Source: Bacteroidaceae bacterium (GTDB lineage: Bacteria; Bacteroidota; Bacteroidia; Bacteroidales; Bacteroidaceae). From it: DNA of 64,000 nt. The stretch spans positions 1-64,000 of the forward strand of contig JAKSIS010000004.1 in assembly GCA_024398665.1 (NCBI GenBank). Direction: 5' to 3'. The notes under the pieces are model-generated. The model was not told the DNA's origin. It was given only the letters and a program-made list of their open reading frames with translations, and ran no database searches. Below, one piece after another: positions 1-8,702 of the stretch; positions within the stretch are counted from its first letter, which is position 1, and every line of letters starts with the position of its first letter. The position numbers and the translations under genes were made by a program.

Positions 1-2
1 AA

Positions 3-1001
3 ATGGCTGTAACACTTGAAGATATTAAGAACCTGCGCACCAAGACCGGTGCCGGTATGTCAGATTGCAAGAAGGCTCTTACCGAGGCTGAAGGCGATTT
101 TGAAAAGGCAGTTGAAATCATCCGCAAGAAGGGTCTGGCAGTCGCTCAGAAGCGTTCAGACCGCGAGGCTTCTGAAGGTTGCGTTCTCGTCAAGGTTGAC
201 GGAAACTTCGGTGCCATGATTGCTCTGAAGTGCGAAACCGACTTTGTTGCCAACAACAAGGATTTCGTTGCTCTGACCCAGTCAATCCTTGATGCAGCAG
301 TTGCTGCCAGGGCAAAGTCTCTGGACGAAGTCAAGGCTCTGCCTTTTGAAGGCAAGACCGTTGCTGACATAGTTCTTGAGCGCACCGGTATTGTAGGCGA
401 AAAGCTTGAACTTGACGGCTACAACTGGATTGAGGCTCCGGAAATTGCTTCATACAACCACCAGGGCAAGAATTTCCTCTGCGTGCTGGTATCATTCAAC
501 AAGGAGGTTGAGAATAAGGAATATATCCATGAGGTTGCTCTGCAGGTTGCAGTGCAGAATCCTGTTGCCCTTAACGAGTCCGAGGTTCCTGAGGAGATTA
601 AGGCCAATGAGATGAAGGTCGCTGTTGAGAAGACCAAGGAGGAGCAGGTGAGCAAGGCTGTTGAAGCTGCTCTGCGCAAGGCCGGTTTCAATCTCTACAT
701 TTCAGAGAATGAGGACCACATCAAGGAAGGTATCATGAAGGGTGAGATCACTGAGGCTCAGGCCGATGAGATCCGTGCTCTCAAGGAGAAGGTTGCTGCT
801 GAGAAGGCTGCAAACATGCCGGCTGCTATGGTTGAAAAGATTGCTGAAGGCCGCATGAACAAGTTCTTCAAGGAAAGCTGCCTTGTAAACCAGACTTATG
901 CTTTCGGTGACGGCAAGCAGACCATCAACGAATATGTCAAGTCTTATGACAAGGAGCTTGATGTAATCGGTTTCCGCAGATTCACACTGAAGTCTGAATA
1001 A
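3..1001 (+). CDS. tsf: Elongation factor Ts
   Basis: Guanine-nucleotide exchange factor that recycles EF-Tu-GDP to EF-Tu-GTP in the cytoplasm. The N-terminal UBA-like segment (about residues 1-55) carries the signature TKTGAGMSDCKKAL, followed by the EF-Tu-contacting core with KCETDFVANN near residue 77. At 332 residues it is longer than the roughly 280 of E. coli, as is normal for Bacteroidota, which carry extra sequence in the C-terminal half. The ATG lies two bases inside the window, so any upstream rpsB is cut off. Its codon choice (many GCT, GGT, AAG) looks like that of a highly expressed gene. It ends at a clear hairpin terminator. Confidence 0.97.
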   Translation: MAVTLEDIKNLRTKTGAGMSDCKKALTEAEGDFEKAVEIIRKKGLAVAQKRSDREASEGCVLVKVDGNFGAMIALKCETDFVANNKDFVALTQSILDAAVAARAKSLDEVKALPFEGKTVADIVLERTGIVGEKLELDGYNWIEAPEIASYNHQGKNFLCVLVSFNKEVENKEYIHEVALQVAVQNPVALNESEVPEEIKANEMKVAVEKTKEEQVSKAVEAALRKAGFNLYISENEDHIKEGIMKGEITEAQADEIRALKEKVAAEKAANMPAAMVEKIAEGRMNKFFKESCLVNQTYAFGDGKQTINEYVKSYDKELDVIGFRRFTLKSE

Positions 1002-1018
1002 TACGATATCGGACATAT

Positions 1019-1054
1019 AAGAAAGGGCGACCATCCGGCCGCCCTTTCTTTTTT
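1019..1054 (+). terminator. Rho-independent terminator after tsf
   Basis: An 11-bp perfect stem (1019-1029 with 1040-1050, AAGAAAGGGCG / CGCCCTTTCTT) with a 10-nt loop is followed by TTTT. It lies between the convergent tsf and SUI1 genes and may serve both strands. Confidence 0.88.
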
Positions 1055-1068
1055 GAAGGATATCGCGT

Positions 1069-1416
1069 TCATTTGGCCCCGGTGTATCCCAGTTCCTTGA
1101 GTTTTGCAAGAATCTTTTCGCGGAAATCGCCTTGTATTATTATCTCGCCGTCTTTGGCCGTTCCGCCGCAGCCGCAGTATGTCTTCAGGGTGCGGGCCAG
1201 CGCATCGGCATCGGCCTGTGAACCCTGAAAGCCGGAAATGACGGTTGCGGTCTTGCCGCCGCGGCCGTTCCTTTCAATCCGCAGCCGCAGTTTCTGCTGC
1301 CGGGGTGGAAGCGTTGCGGCCTGAGGCTCGTCATCAGGGGTCTGATAGTTGAAATCAGGATTGGTGGAGTACATGACTCCCAGGCGGTCTTTCCAGTCGT
1401 TGTCTTTCTTTCCCAT
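1069..1416 (-). CDS. yciH: SUI1/eIF1-family translation factor (YciH-like)
   Basis: 115-residue protein of the SUI1 family, the bacterial relatives of eukaryotic initiation factor eIF1; E. coli YciH can discriminate aberrant initiation complexes. The N-terminal 40 residues are low-complexity and poorly conserved. The SUI1 fold follows, with RIERNGRGGKTATVISGF and the glycine-rich CGCGGTAKDGEIIIQGD stretch that marks bacterial members. The start chosen is the ATG giving MGKKDNDW; an earlier start would run into the divergent FAH gene. A TATCTTTG -7 box lies 21 nt upstream. Confidence 0.9.
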   Translation of the reverse strand: MGKKDNDWKDRLGVMYSTNPDFNYQTPDDEPQAATLPPRQQKLRLRIERNGRGGKTATVISGFQGSQADADALARTLKTYCGCGGTAKDGEIIIQGDFREKILAKLKELGYTGAK

Positions 1417-1437
1417 AGTCAGAATCAATATTTCCAC

Positions 1438-1445
1438 CAAAGATA
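1438..1445 (-). promoter_or_regulatory. Bacteroidota -7 promoter box for yciH
   Basis: TATCTTTG on the minus strand matches TAnnTTTG, 21 nt before the yciH ATG. No clear -33 TTTG is visible. It is back to back with the FAH-gene promoter. Confidence 0.6.
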
Positions 1446-1466
1446 CCAACTTATTTTTTTCATTGC

Positions 1467-1474
1467 TAACTTTG
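1467..1474 (+). promoter_or_regulatory. Bacteroidota -7 promoter box for the FAH gene
   Basis: TAACTTTG matches TAnnTTTG and ends only 5 nt before the ATG at 1480. Transcription should then start at or within a few bases of the start codon, giving a leaderless or nearly leaderless message. Confidence 0.6.
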
Positions 1475-1479
1475 CCAGT

Positions 1480-2097
1480 ATGAAGATCATCTGTGTTGGA
1501 ATGAACTATCCCAGGCACAATAAAGAACTGGGTGAAACGTTATTGAAACCGGAGAGCCCGGTCATTTTCATGAAGCCTGACTCTTCAATTCTGAGGAACC
1601 GGAAACCGTTCTTTCTGCCTGACCATATGGGCCGGATAGAGTATGAAACGGAACTGGTGGTGAGGATTGACCGCCTGGGCAAGAGCATAGGGGCACGCTT
1701 TGCGGACCGTTACTGGGATGCCGTCACGCTGGGAATAGATTTCACGGCGCGTGAAATGCAGAATGATCTGCGCCGGAAAGGGCTGCCCTGGGAACTGTGC
1801 AAGGGTTTTGACCAGTCAGCGGTGATAGGAGACTGGGTTCCGAAGGAAAAGGTTGGAGAACTGCAGAACCTGCATTTCGGCCTTGACATTGACGGACAGA
1901 GAGTTCAGGACGGCTATACGGGTGACATGATTTTCACCGTGGGCCGGATTATTGAATACGTAAGTTCGTTCTGTACGCTCAAGACCGGAGACCTGATATT
2001 CACGGGAACGCCCGCAGGGGTGGGGCCGGTAAGCATAGGGCAGCATCTGCAGGGTTTCCTGGAGGGTGAGAACGTATTGGATTTTCATATCAGATAG
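1480..2097 (+). CDS. Fumarylacetoacetate hydrolase (FAH) family protein
   Basis: 205-residue single-domain FAH-fold enzyme of the YcgM/FAHD1 type; characterised relatives are metal-dependent acylpyruvate hydrolases, oxaloacetate decarboxylases or tautomerases. The start MKIICVGMNYPRHNKEL matches the family N-terminus and fixes the ATG. The metal-binding acidic residues are present in IEYETELVV and LGIDFTARE, and the C-terminal GDLIFTGTPAGVGP loop is intact. The exact substrate cannot be read from the sequence. Its TAG stop abuts the GTG start of porU, so the two are probably cotranscribed although functionally unrelated. Confidence 0.88.
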   Translation: MKIICVGMNYPRHNKELGETLLKPESPVIFMKPDSSILRNRKPFFLPDHMGRIEYETELVVRIDRLGKSIGARFADRYWDAVTLGIDFTAREMQNDLRRKGLPWELCKGFDQSAVIGDWVPKEKVGELQNLHFGLDIDGQRVQDGYTGDMIFTVGRIIEYVSSFCTLKTGDLIFTGTPAGVGPVSIGQHLQGFLEGENVLDFHIR

Positions 2098-5000
2098 GTG
2101 AAAGGAAAGACGCTGACAGCTTTGTTTCTTCTCCTGTGCAGTGTCCCACGTGCAACTGCGCAGGACGGCATTTTCGTGGACAGCCGTCTGGATGTCTTTG
2201 CCGCTGATCCGACAGTTCCATATGTGGGGCTGCAGATTCCCCTTCACGGCAGTTATGCCGATACGCTGTATTCTGCAGACATAGAATTCCCTGAACTTGT
2301 CCCTGTTACTGAAGAAGATATGGTCCGATGGGGAATAAACCGTGAGGATGTGCCCTCATGGCCCCGTGTGGAATCGTTTGTGGGTGTTTCAAAGGGCAAT
2401 GCAACGCTTGACGTGGGGTTTGTCCCTCTCCTGAAACGTGGCGGACAGGTGTTCAAGGTGGCATCATACAAGCCTGTTGTAAGGAAGACTGTTCGCCCGC
2501 TTGCCGGTGCCGCCGTGCCTTCCGCATACACACGTGAATCAGTCCTGAGTGAAGGCAGGTGGGTGAAGATACGCATTCCTGAGACCGGAATATACAGACT
2601 TACTGACAAGTTCCTGAAATCCGCCGGGTTCCAGAATCCGGAAAAGGTCCGTCTTTTCGGATATGGCGGCGCGGTGCTGCCTGAACAGGACATCAGGGAC
2701 CTTCAGGATGACCTTCCCGAACAGCCGCTCATGCAGTTTGACGGTTACCGCCTGTTCTATGCTCAGGGGCCGGTCAGCTGGACCCGTACTGCGTCGGGCG
2801 TATATGAGCACCGTGTGAACACCTATTCGGACTGGGGGTATTATTTCCTGACCGACAGCGCGCCCGGAGCGGCCGCCACACCCGGCGTTGAAGAGTCCGA
2901 TACGGTGACCGGACATGTCGTGAACCGTTTCCCTGACTATTATGCATATGATCCCGATGAGTTCAGCTGGTACCGTTCCGGATGCCGGTTCTTTGAATCA
3001 TATGACTACGCCAACGGTGCGGGGCGTACATATCAGCTGTCGCTTCCGGGCATAATCCCTGACAGCGTCCTGGTGTCACTGACCTTTTCATCGGCGTGTA
3101 CCCAGGCCAGCAGGCTGACAGTGTCAGTTGACGGCCGTGACGTGCATCAGGCTGACATTCCGGCAAAATCAGGTCTAGATGAGGCATCGGTCATGGAAAC
3201 GGAGTTTCTCTGCACGGGCGCTTTTTCTTCAGACAGCCGTCTGCGCATACTTCATGACAGACCGTCCGGAACATCGGCCCACCTGGACTACATACGTCTC
3301 AATTTCCAACGCAAGCTTGCCCTGTACGGTTCCAGCACGCTTTTCCGCGTGGAATCTGACATGAACAACATAAGTTTCAGCATTGATTCCTCAACGCCTG
3401 ACGTTCAGATATGGAAAATGTCACAGGATGGAAGGACCAACATTGTTCCGTCATCATATTCCGGCGGACGCACGCTGACGCTGGCTGCTGATTACCTGTC
3501 TTCAGACCGCCTGATGGCAGTCGATACACGTGCCGTTTTCCCCGAACCTGAATATGTGGGGCAGGTGGAAAGCCAGAACCTGCATGCGCTGGACAGCATT
3601 GACATGGTGATTGTAGTGCCCGCATCAGGAAAACTTGCCGCCCAGGCCGGACGTCTGGCCGCTGCCCACCGTGAAATTGACGGCATTTCCGTATTCGTGA
3701 CAAAGGCCGATGCCATATACAACGAATTCTCGTCAGGGACGCCTGATGCGACAGCAATACGCCGCTTCATGAAGATGCTCTATGACCGTGGCGGAGCAGC
3801 AGGCGGCCCGCGTTATCTGCTGCTCATGGGTGACGGCGCATGGGATAACCGCATGCACGTTTCCGACTGGGTGGGAAACAGTCCTGACGATTATCTTTTA
3901 TGCTATGAGTCTTACAATTCCGTGAGCGAAACCGCGTCATATGTCATGGAGGACTATTTCGGCCTTCTTGATGACACCGAAGGCCGGCAGCCGCTCAAGG
4001 AGAAGGTCGATCTGGGCGTGGGGCGCCTTCCCGTGGTGACTGAGAGACAGGCCGTGGAATGTGTGGACAAACTGGTTTCCTACATGAAAGGTGACAACCG
4101 CGGCGCCTGGCAGAACCGCATCCTGGTTCTGGGCGATGACGGTGACAACAACCGCCATATGACCGATGCCGATGACGTTGCCGGAGTGTATGCCGGATGT
4201 GCTCCGGATATGGATCTGAGAAAAATCTACTGGGATTCGTACCGTATGGAGGTGTCAGCTGCGGGTAACAGCTATCCGTCAGTGCGCCGCGCGCTGCTGG
4301 ATGAACTTGACCGGGGCGCTCTTATTGTCAACTATTCGGGTCACGGCAGTACGGAGGTACTGTCACATGAACTGGTACTGAACAAGGCCGATATGGCAGC
4401 CCTGAAGTCGCTGCGTCTGCCGTTCTGGATTACGGCATCATGTGACATAGCGCCGTTTGACGCATCGGTGGAATGTATAGGACGCAATCTCATGCTCAAT
4501 CCGCAGGGCGGTGCCATAGGAATGCTGTCAACGACAAGGACCGTATATGCAAGCCTGAACAGACTCATGAACATGAGTTTCTCGAAATATGTGCTTGCAG
4601 GCGATTCCGCCGTAGGCCGATATGCTGTGGGCGATGCGCTGCGCCTGGCCAAGAACACTCTGGTCACTCCGGACAGCGGCATGTCGGACATGTCCGAGAA
4701 CAAGATACATTTCGTCCTGCTGGGTGACCCTGCGCTGAAACTTGATATGGCCCGGCTGACTGCGGTTGTGGATTCGTTCGCCCACCATGCTGCAGCAGAC
4801 ACTGCCAACGCCGCCATGGCAGGCGCCGTAATTACCGTGTCAGGCCATATAGAGTGTGACGGTATTCCGGTACCGGAATTCAGGGGCCTGCTGTCAGCCA
4901 CAGTGTTTGACGCTGAAAGGCATGTCGTCACTTTTGACAATGCAGGCAGTGCCGATGCCCCCTTTGAATACGACTGCCGTGACCGTGTGCTGTACAGCGG

Positions 5001-5838
5001 TTCCGATTCAGTGAGGAACGGATCATTCAGTTTCTCGTTCCCTGTTCCAATGGATATTGGCTATTCTTTCGGGACAGGCAGGATAAGCCTTTTCGCATGC
5101 ACACAGGACCGTACGATGACTGCCAACGGGACGTACAGCAACTTTACGGTAGGCGGCACCGATCCGTCATCAGCCACTGATTCCACAGGGCCCGACATGC
5201 AGTTCTACCTGAACACGCCTTTATTCCAGTACGGCGGAAAGGTGAACTCCTCGCCCCTGCTCATTGCTGACCTTCATGACGATTCAGGCTTGAACACATC
5301 GGGCATAGGACTGGGGCATGACATACTTCTGGTCATAGACAATGATCCGAACTTCACATATGTGCTGAACAGCTGCTTCACCCAGACCCCCGGAGACTAT
5401 ACCGGCGGGCGTGTGGTGTTCAGCATTCCCTCGCTGCCTGAAGGAAAGCACACCATGATGTTGCGCGCGTGGGACGTGAAGAACAATTCGACCACCAGAT
5501 ATCTGGAATTCACGGTTGTGGACGGACTTCCGGCAAGGCTTTCCGTTGAGGCGACTGACAACCCCGCTACTGAAGGCACCACCTTCCTTGTCCAGCATGA
5601 CCGTCCCGGGCAGGGCGCTCAGGTGGCGGTCCATGTATATGACACAAGGGGCGTGCTCCAGTGGACCGGCAGCACTGATGCCACATCGGATTCGGGTATA
5701 AGCCAGATATACTGGAACCTGACAGGCAGCAGCGGGCACCGTATGCAGCCGGGTGTGTACATATTCTATGCTACAGTAGGCTCTGACGGTGGCACTGCCC
5801 GTTCCGAAAGCGGCAAACTGATTGTAACAGGCCGATGA
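2098..5838 (+). CDS. porU: Type IX secretion system C-terminal signal peptidase PorU
   Basis: Surface sortase-like cysteine protease of the T9SS attachment complex. It removes the C-terminal signal of secreted cargo and links the new C-terminus to anionic LPS. 1246 residues with an N-terminal signal peptide (cleavage near TAQ, residue 22), a long beta-rich N-terminal part, then a gingipain-like C25 domain. Its catalytic pair is visible: His749 in NYSGHGSTEV and Cys782 in WITASCDIAP, 33 residues apart, the same spacing as His657/Cys690 reported for P. gingivalis PorU. The C-terminal region resembles FlgD/Ig folds and ends in a T9SS-like beta domain (SGKLIV). Start is GTG, directly after the FAH-gene stop. 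porV follows, as in other Bacteroidota. Confidence 0.93.
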   Translation: MKGKTLTALFLLLCSVPRATAQDGIFVDSRLDVFAADPTVPYVGLQIPLHGSYADTLYSADIEFPELVPVTEEDMVRWGINREDVPSWPRVESFVGVSKGNATLDVGFVPLLKRGGQVFKVASYKPVVRKTVRPLAGAAVPSAYTRESVLSEGRWVKIRIPETGIYRLTDKFLKSAGFQNPEKVRLFGYGGAVLPEQDIRDLQDDLPEQPLMQFDGYRLFYAQGPVSWTRTASGVYEHRVNTYSDWGYYFLTDSAPGAAATPGVEESDTVTGHVVNRFPDYYAYDPDEFSWYRSGCRFFESYDYANGAGRTYQLSLPGIIPDSVLVSLTFSSACTQASRLTVSVDGRDVHQADIPAKSGLDEASVMETEFLCTGAFSSDSRLRILHDRPSGTSAHLDYIRLNFQRKLALYGSSTLFRVESDMNNISFSIDSSTPDVQIWKMSQDGRTNIVPSSYSGGRTLTLAADYLSSDRLMAVDTRAVFPEPEYVGQVESQNLHALDSIDMVIVVPASGKLAAQAGRLAAAHREIDGISVFVTKADAIYNEFSSGTPDATAIRRFMKMLYDRGGAAGGPRYLLLMGDGAWDNRMHVSDWVGNSPDDYLLCYESYNSVSETASYVMEDYFGLLDDTEGRQPLKEKVDLGVGRLPVVTERQAVECVDKLVSYMKGDNRGAWQNRILVLGDDGDNNRHMTDADDVAGVYAGCAPDMDLRKIYWDSYRMEVSAAGNSYPSVRRALLDELDRGALIVNYSGHGSTEVLSHELVLNKADMAALKSLRLPFWITASCDIAPFDASVECIGRNLMLNPQGGAIGMLSTTRTVYASLNRLMNMSFSKYVLAGDSAVGRYAVGDALRLAKNTLVTPDSGMSDMSENKIHFVLLGDPALKLDMARLTAVVDSFAHHAAADTANAAMAGAVITVSGHIECDGIPVPEFRGLLSATVFDAERHVVTFDNAGSADAPFEYDCRDRVLYSGSDSVRNGSFSFSFPVPMDIGYSFGTGRISLFACTQDRTMTANGTYSNFTVGGTDPSSATDSTGPDMQFYLNTPLFQYGGKVNSSPLLIADLHDDSGLNTSGIGLGHDILLVIDNDPNFTYVLNSCFTQTPGDYTGGRVVFSIPSLPEGKHTMMLRAWDVKNNSTTRYLEFTVVDGLPARLSVEATDNPATEGTTFLVQHDRPGQGAQVAVHVYDTRGVLQWTGSTDATSDSGISQIYWNLTGSSGHRMQPGVYIFYATVGSDGGTARSESGKLIVTGR

Positions 5839-5851
5839 CACAATATTTTGG

Positions 5852-5859
5852 CAATTTTG
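5852..5859 (+). promoter_or_regulatory. Possible weak -7 box before porV
   Basis: CAATTTTG differs from TAnnTTTG only at the first base and lies 13 nt before the porV ATG. It could give porV extra transcription independent of porU. Confidence 0.3.
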
Positions 5860-5872
5860 CAGTTTTATCCGT

Positions 5873-7090
5873 ATGATGAAGATACAACATGTTTCGAGAC
5901 TGGCGCTGGCGGCGTGCATTCTGCTGCTCCCGGCAGGCGTTTCAGCGCAGAAGGAGATGTTCAATCCGGTGTATACCGGTGTGACATCGCTGTCCATAGC
6001 CCCTGACTCAAGGGCCGGAGCAATGGGCGACGTGGGTTGTGCCACTGACCCATATTTTGATGTTAACAGCCAGTACTGGAACCCCTCAAAATATCCGTTT
6101 GCAGGCAGCATGGCAGGTGTCTCGCTATGCTACACGCCTTGGTTGAGACAGCTTGTGTCAGACATTGACCTGGCCAATCTGGTGGGCTACTACAAACTTG
6201 ACGACTATTCCGCCCTGAGCGGTTCGCTCACATATTTCTCACTTGGTGACGTGATTGCAATATCAGGTGAATCGGAAGTGATAATACGTCCGTATGAGAT
6301 GGCGCTGGACTTTGACTATTCGCGCAAGCTGTCCGAAACGTTTTCAGCTGCAGTGGGCATGCGTTTCATCTATTCCGACCTGCAGTACAACTATTCTGAT
6401 GACGTGAATCCCGGCAAGGCCTTTTCGGCAGACATCTCCATGTTCTACCAGAACTACATCGGGCTGGGGCGCAGGGACTGCCTTCTGGGCCTGGGCCTGA
6501 ACGCATCGAATATAGGCAGCAAGATATCCTATGACGGAGGCCAGACAAATGAATTCATACCTACCAACCTGCGGCTGGGTGCTTCGCTGCTCATTCCCAT
6601 TGACGGGTACAATTCAATTTCAATTAATGCCGATGCCAACAAGCTGATGGTTCCCACCAGACCTACATACAGCCAGTTCATGGAGGAGATGAACCCCGAT
6701 GTCAGTCCTTCGGATTTGAGTTACACATCGGACTACGTACAGTGGCTGGCTGAAACGGGCTACAACGAAATGTCGCCTGTTGCAGGCATGTTCAAGTCCT
6801 TCAGTGACGCACCCGGCGGCCTTGAGGAGGAACTGCGTGAAATATACTGGGGCCTGGGACTGGAGTACAACTACAACAACCAGTTCTTCCTGCGCGGAGG
6901 CTACCATTACGAGAACGAATACAAGGGCAACCGCAAGTACTGGACTGTCGGTGCCGGATTCAGAATGAGCGTGTTCTCGCTTGATGCCGCATATCTGCTT
7001 TCAACGGCCCAGAGCAATCCCCTGGACCAGACCATACGTTTCACCCTGTCCTTTGACATGGACGGACTGAAGACTGTTTTCGGACGATGA
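5873..7090 (+). CDS. porV: Type IX secretion system outer-membrane protein PorV (LptO)
   Basis: Outer-membrane beta-barrel of the FadL-like family. PorV takes cargo from the SprA translocon and hands it to PorU in the attachment complex. 405 residues with signal peptide (MKIQHVSRLALAACILLLPA, cleavage after SAQ) and the family N-terminal stretch with TSLSIAPDSRAGAMGDVG. Repeated amphipathic strands follow, and the protein ends MDGLKTVFGR. Two ATGs occur in tandem at 5873 and 5876; either may be used. It follows porU by 34 bp and overlaps ispF by 4 bp (ATGA). Confidence 0.93.
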   Translation: MMKIQHVSRLALAACILLLPAGVSAQKEMFNPVYTGVTSLSIAPDSRAGAMGDVGCATDPYFDVNSQYWNPSKYPFAGSMAGVSLCYTPWLRQLVSDIDLANLVGYYKLDDYSALSGSLTYFSLGDVIAISGESEVIIRPYEMALDFDYSRKLSETFSAAVGMRFIYSDLQYNYSDDVNPGKAFSADISMFYQNYIGLGRRDCLLGLGLNASNIGSKISYDGGQTNEFIPTNLRLGASLLIPIDGYNSISINADANKLMVPTRPTYSQFMEEMNPDVSPSDLSYTSDYVQWLAETGYNEMSPVAGMFKSFSDAPGGLEEELREIYWGLGLEYNYNNQFFLRGGYHYENEYKGNRKYWTVGAGFRMSVFSLDAAYLLSTAQSNPLDQTIRFTLSFDMDGLKTVFGR

Positions 7091-7560
7091 TAAGGGTAGG
7101 ATACGGATTTGACGTTCACCGCCTGGTATGCGGGCGCGAACTCTGGATAGGCGGCATACGTCTTGACCATGACCGTGGGCTGCTGGGCCATTCTGATGCC
7201 GATGTGCTGATACATGCCATCTGCGATGCGCTTCTTGGCGCCGCTGCACTGCGTGACATAGGTTTCCATTTCTCGGACAGGGATCCGCAGTACAAGGACA
7301 TTGACAGCAAGATACTTCTGGCCAGGACTGTGGAACTGATAAGGGAGAAAGGTTACAGGATAGGCAACATTGACGCCACCGTATGTGCCGAACAGCCCAA
7401 ACTGAATCCTCATATTCCGCTAATGCAGAAGGTGCTGGCCGGAATAATGGGCGTTGACACCGACTGCGTCTCGATAAAGGCCACAACGACTGAAGGGCTG
7501 GGCTATACCGGCCGCCAGGAGGGCATTTCGGCACATGCCGTAGCCCTGATAGAGAAATGA
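7087..7560 (+). CDS. ispF: 2-C-methyl-D-erythritol 2,4-cyclodiphosphate synthase
   Basis: Fifth enzyme of the MEP isoprenoid pathway: converts CDP-ME 2-phosphate to MEcPP with release of CMP. 157 residues, the usual size. It starts IRVGYGFDVHRL with the zinc ligands of the DxH motif, and GHSDADVLIHAICDALLGA and DIGFHFSDRDP are intact. It overlaps the porV stop by 4 bp, so translation is probably coupled. dxr of the same pathway lies 6 kb downstream in another operon. The stop codon abuts that of nadD on the other strand with no space for a terminator. Confidence 0.97.
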   Translation: MIRVGYGFDVHRLVCGRELWIGGIRLDHDRGLLGHSDADVLIHAICDALLGAAALRDIGFHFSDRDPQYKDIDSKILLARTVELIREKGYRIGNIDATVCAEQPKLNPHIPLMQKVLAGIMGVDTDCVSIKATTTEGLGYTGRQEGISAHAVALIEK

Positions 7561-8130
7561 TCAGCGGTAAAGGTCCAATTCCGATATGGTCCTGGCAACG
7601 CTTGCCGGGACCAGTCCGTCTATGGGCATGCCTGTCCTTATAAGCTGCACAATCTCAGTCGAACTGGTTTCAACCAGCGGGCAGTCCAGCATGGTCACAC
7701 CCCGGGGCATGGGACCTGCGTCATATCCCTTGCGCGGATAGACAATGACGGGGAAGTTGTCAAGGATATACTGCCACTGGCTCCACTTGTCAAAATCAAC
7801 CCAGTTGTCAGCTCCTATGGTAAGTATGAACTGTCGGTCAGGGTAGTCGGCACTGATGTGGCGCAGCGTATTGGCTGTGTATGACGGAACCGGCAGACTG
7901 AATTCATAGTCCGATGCAGTTACTCCCGGAATGCCGCTGACTGCATCGGACGCCATCTTGAGCCTGAGACTGTCGTCAAGAAGCGTGCGCCCTGCCTTCC
8001 ATGGGTTGCGCGGTGTGACAAGCAGCCACAGTTCATCGGCCAGACCGCTGTTCATGACGCTTTCCACAATTGCCATGTGGCCGTTGTGCAGAGGGTTGAA
8101 TGTGCCTCCGAAAAGTGCTGTCCTCTTCAT
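7561..8130 (-). CDS. nadD: Nicotinate-nucleotide adenylyltransferase
   Basis: Transfers AMP from ATP to nicotinate mononucleotide in NAD synthesis. The nucleotidyltransferase motif FGGTFNPLHNGH is at the N-terminus and the SSTEIV motif (ISSTxxR-type) near the C-terminus. About 189 residues from the ATG giving MKRTALFGG, which I prefer. Another ATG three codons upstream (8139) would overlap the end of gmk by 8 bases and cannot be excluded. It is the last gene of a reverse yicC-gmk-nadD operon. Confidence 0.95.
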   Translation of the reverse strand: MKRTALFGGTFNPLHNGHMAIVESVMNSGLADELWLLVTPRNPWKAGRTLLDDSLRLKMASDAVSGIPGVTASDYEFSLPVPSYTANTLRHISADYPDRQFILTIGADNWVDFDKWSQWQYILDNFPVIVYPRKGYDAGPMPRGVTMLDCPLVETSSTEIVQLIRTGMPIDGLVPASVARTISELDLYR

Positions 8131-8131
8131 T

Positions 8132-8701
8132 TCAGACATTCAGGAAACGGCGTACTGTATCCAGAGCCTCCTGCTGGGCGGTTTCCAGTACGTCATTGAC
8201 AATTACGACATCGAACTGCGGGGCGAAAGTGAGTTCATATCCGGCCTTTGCAACGCGCCGGGCTATCATTTCCTCAGAATCGGTGCCGCGGTTTATGAGA
8301 CGCCTTTCAAGTTCTTCAATGGAGGGCGGCTGTATGAACATGGAGAGGGCGCCATCCCCGAAATACTTCTTAATGTTGCAGCCGCCTTTGACATCGACAT
8401 CGAACACCACGTTCATGCCGGCGTCAAGACGTTTTTCGACCTGTTCCTTCAGGGTTCCATAGTAGCAGCCGCTGTAGACTTCCTCATATTCCAGGAAATC
8501 ACCGTTTTCAATGCGGCGGCGGAATTCACTGGCTGTAAGGAAAAAGTATTCCACACCGTCCCTTTCGCTGCCGCGCGGCGCACGGCTGGTGGCCGATACT
8601 GAAAACTCCATTTTCAGTTCGGGATGCTGGAGCAGGAAGTTCACTATTGTGGACTTGCCTGAACCCGAAGGGGCAGAAAAGATGAGACACCTGCCTTTCA
8701 T
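8132..8701 (-). CDS. gmk: Guanylate kinase
   Basis: Phosphorylates GMP to GDP with ATP. 189 residues with the P-loop SAPSGSGKST at the N-terminus and the GMP-binding segment SATSRAPRGSERDGVEYFF in place. The middle gene of the yicC-gmk-nadD operon: one base separates it from yicC, and its end meets nadD. The yicC-gmk pairing is widely conserved in bacteria. Confidence 0.97.
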   Translation of the reverse strand: MKGRCLIFSAPSGSGKSTIVNFLLQHPELKMEFSVSATSRAPRGSERDGVEYFFLTASEFRRRIENGDFLEYEEVYSGCYYGTLKEQVEKRLDAGMNVVFDVDVKGGCNIKKYFGDGALSMFIQPPSIEELERRLINRGTDSEEMIARRVAKAGYELTFAPQFDVVIVNDVLETAQQEALDTVRRFLNV

Positions 8702-8702
8702 A

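Noticed and set aside
5284-6111. A 275-codon open frame on the minus strand across the end of porU and start of porV
   Set aside because: It lies antisense to two confidently identified genes, has no recognisable domains, and reads like a mirror of their codon bias.
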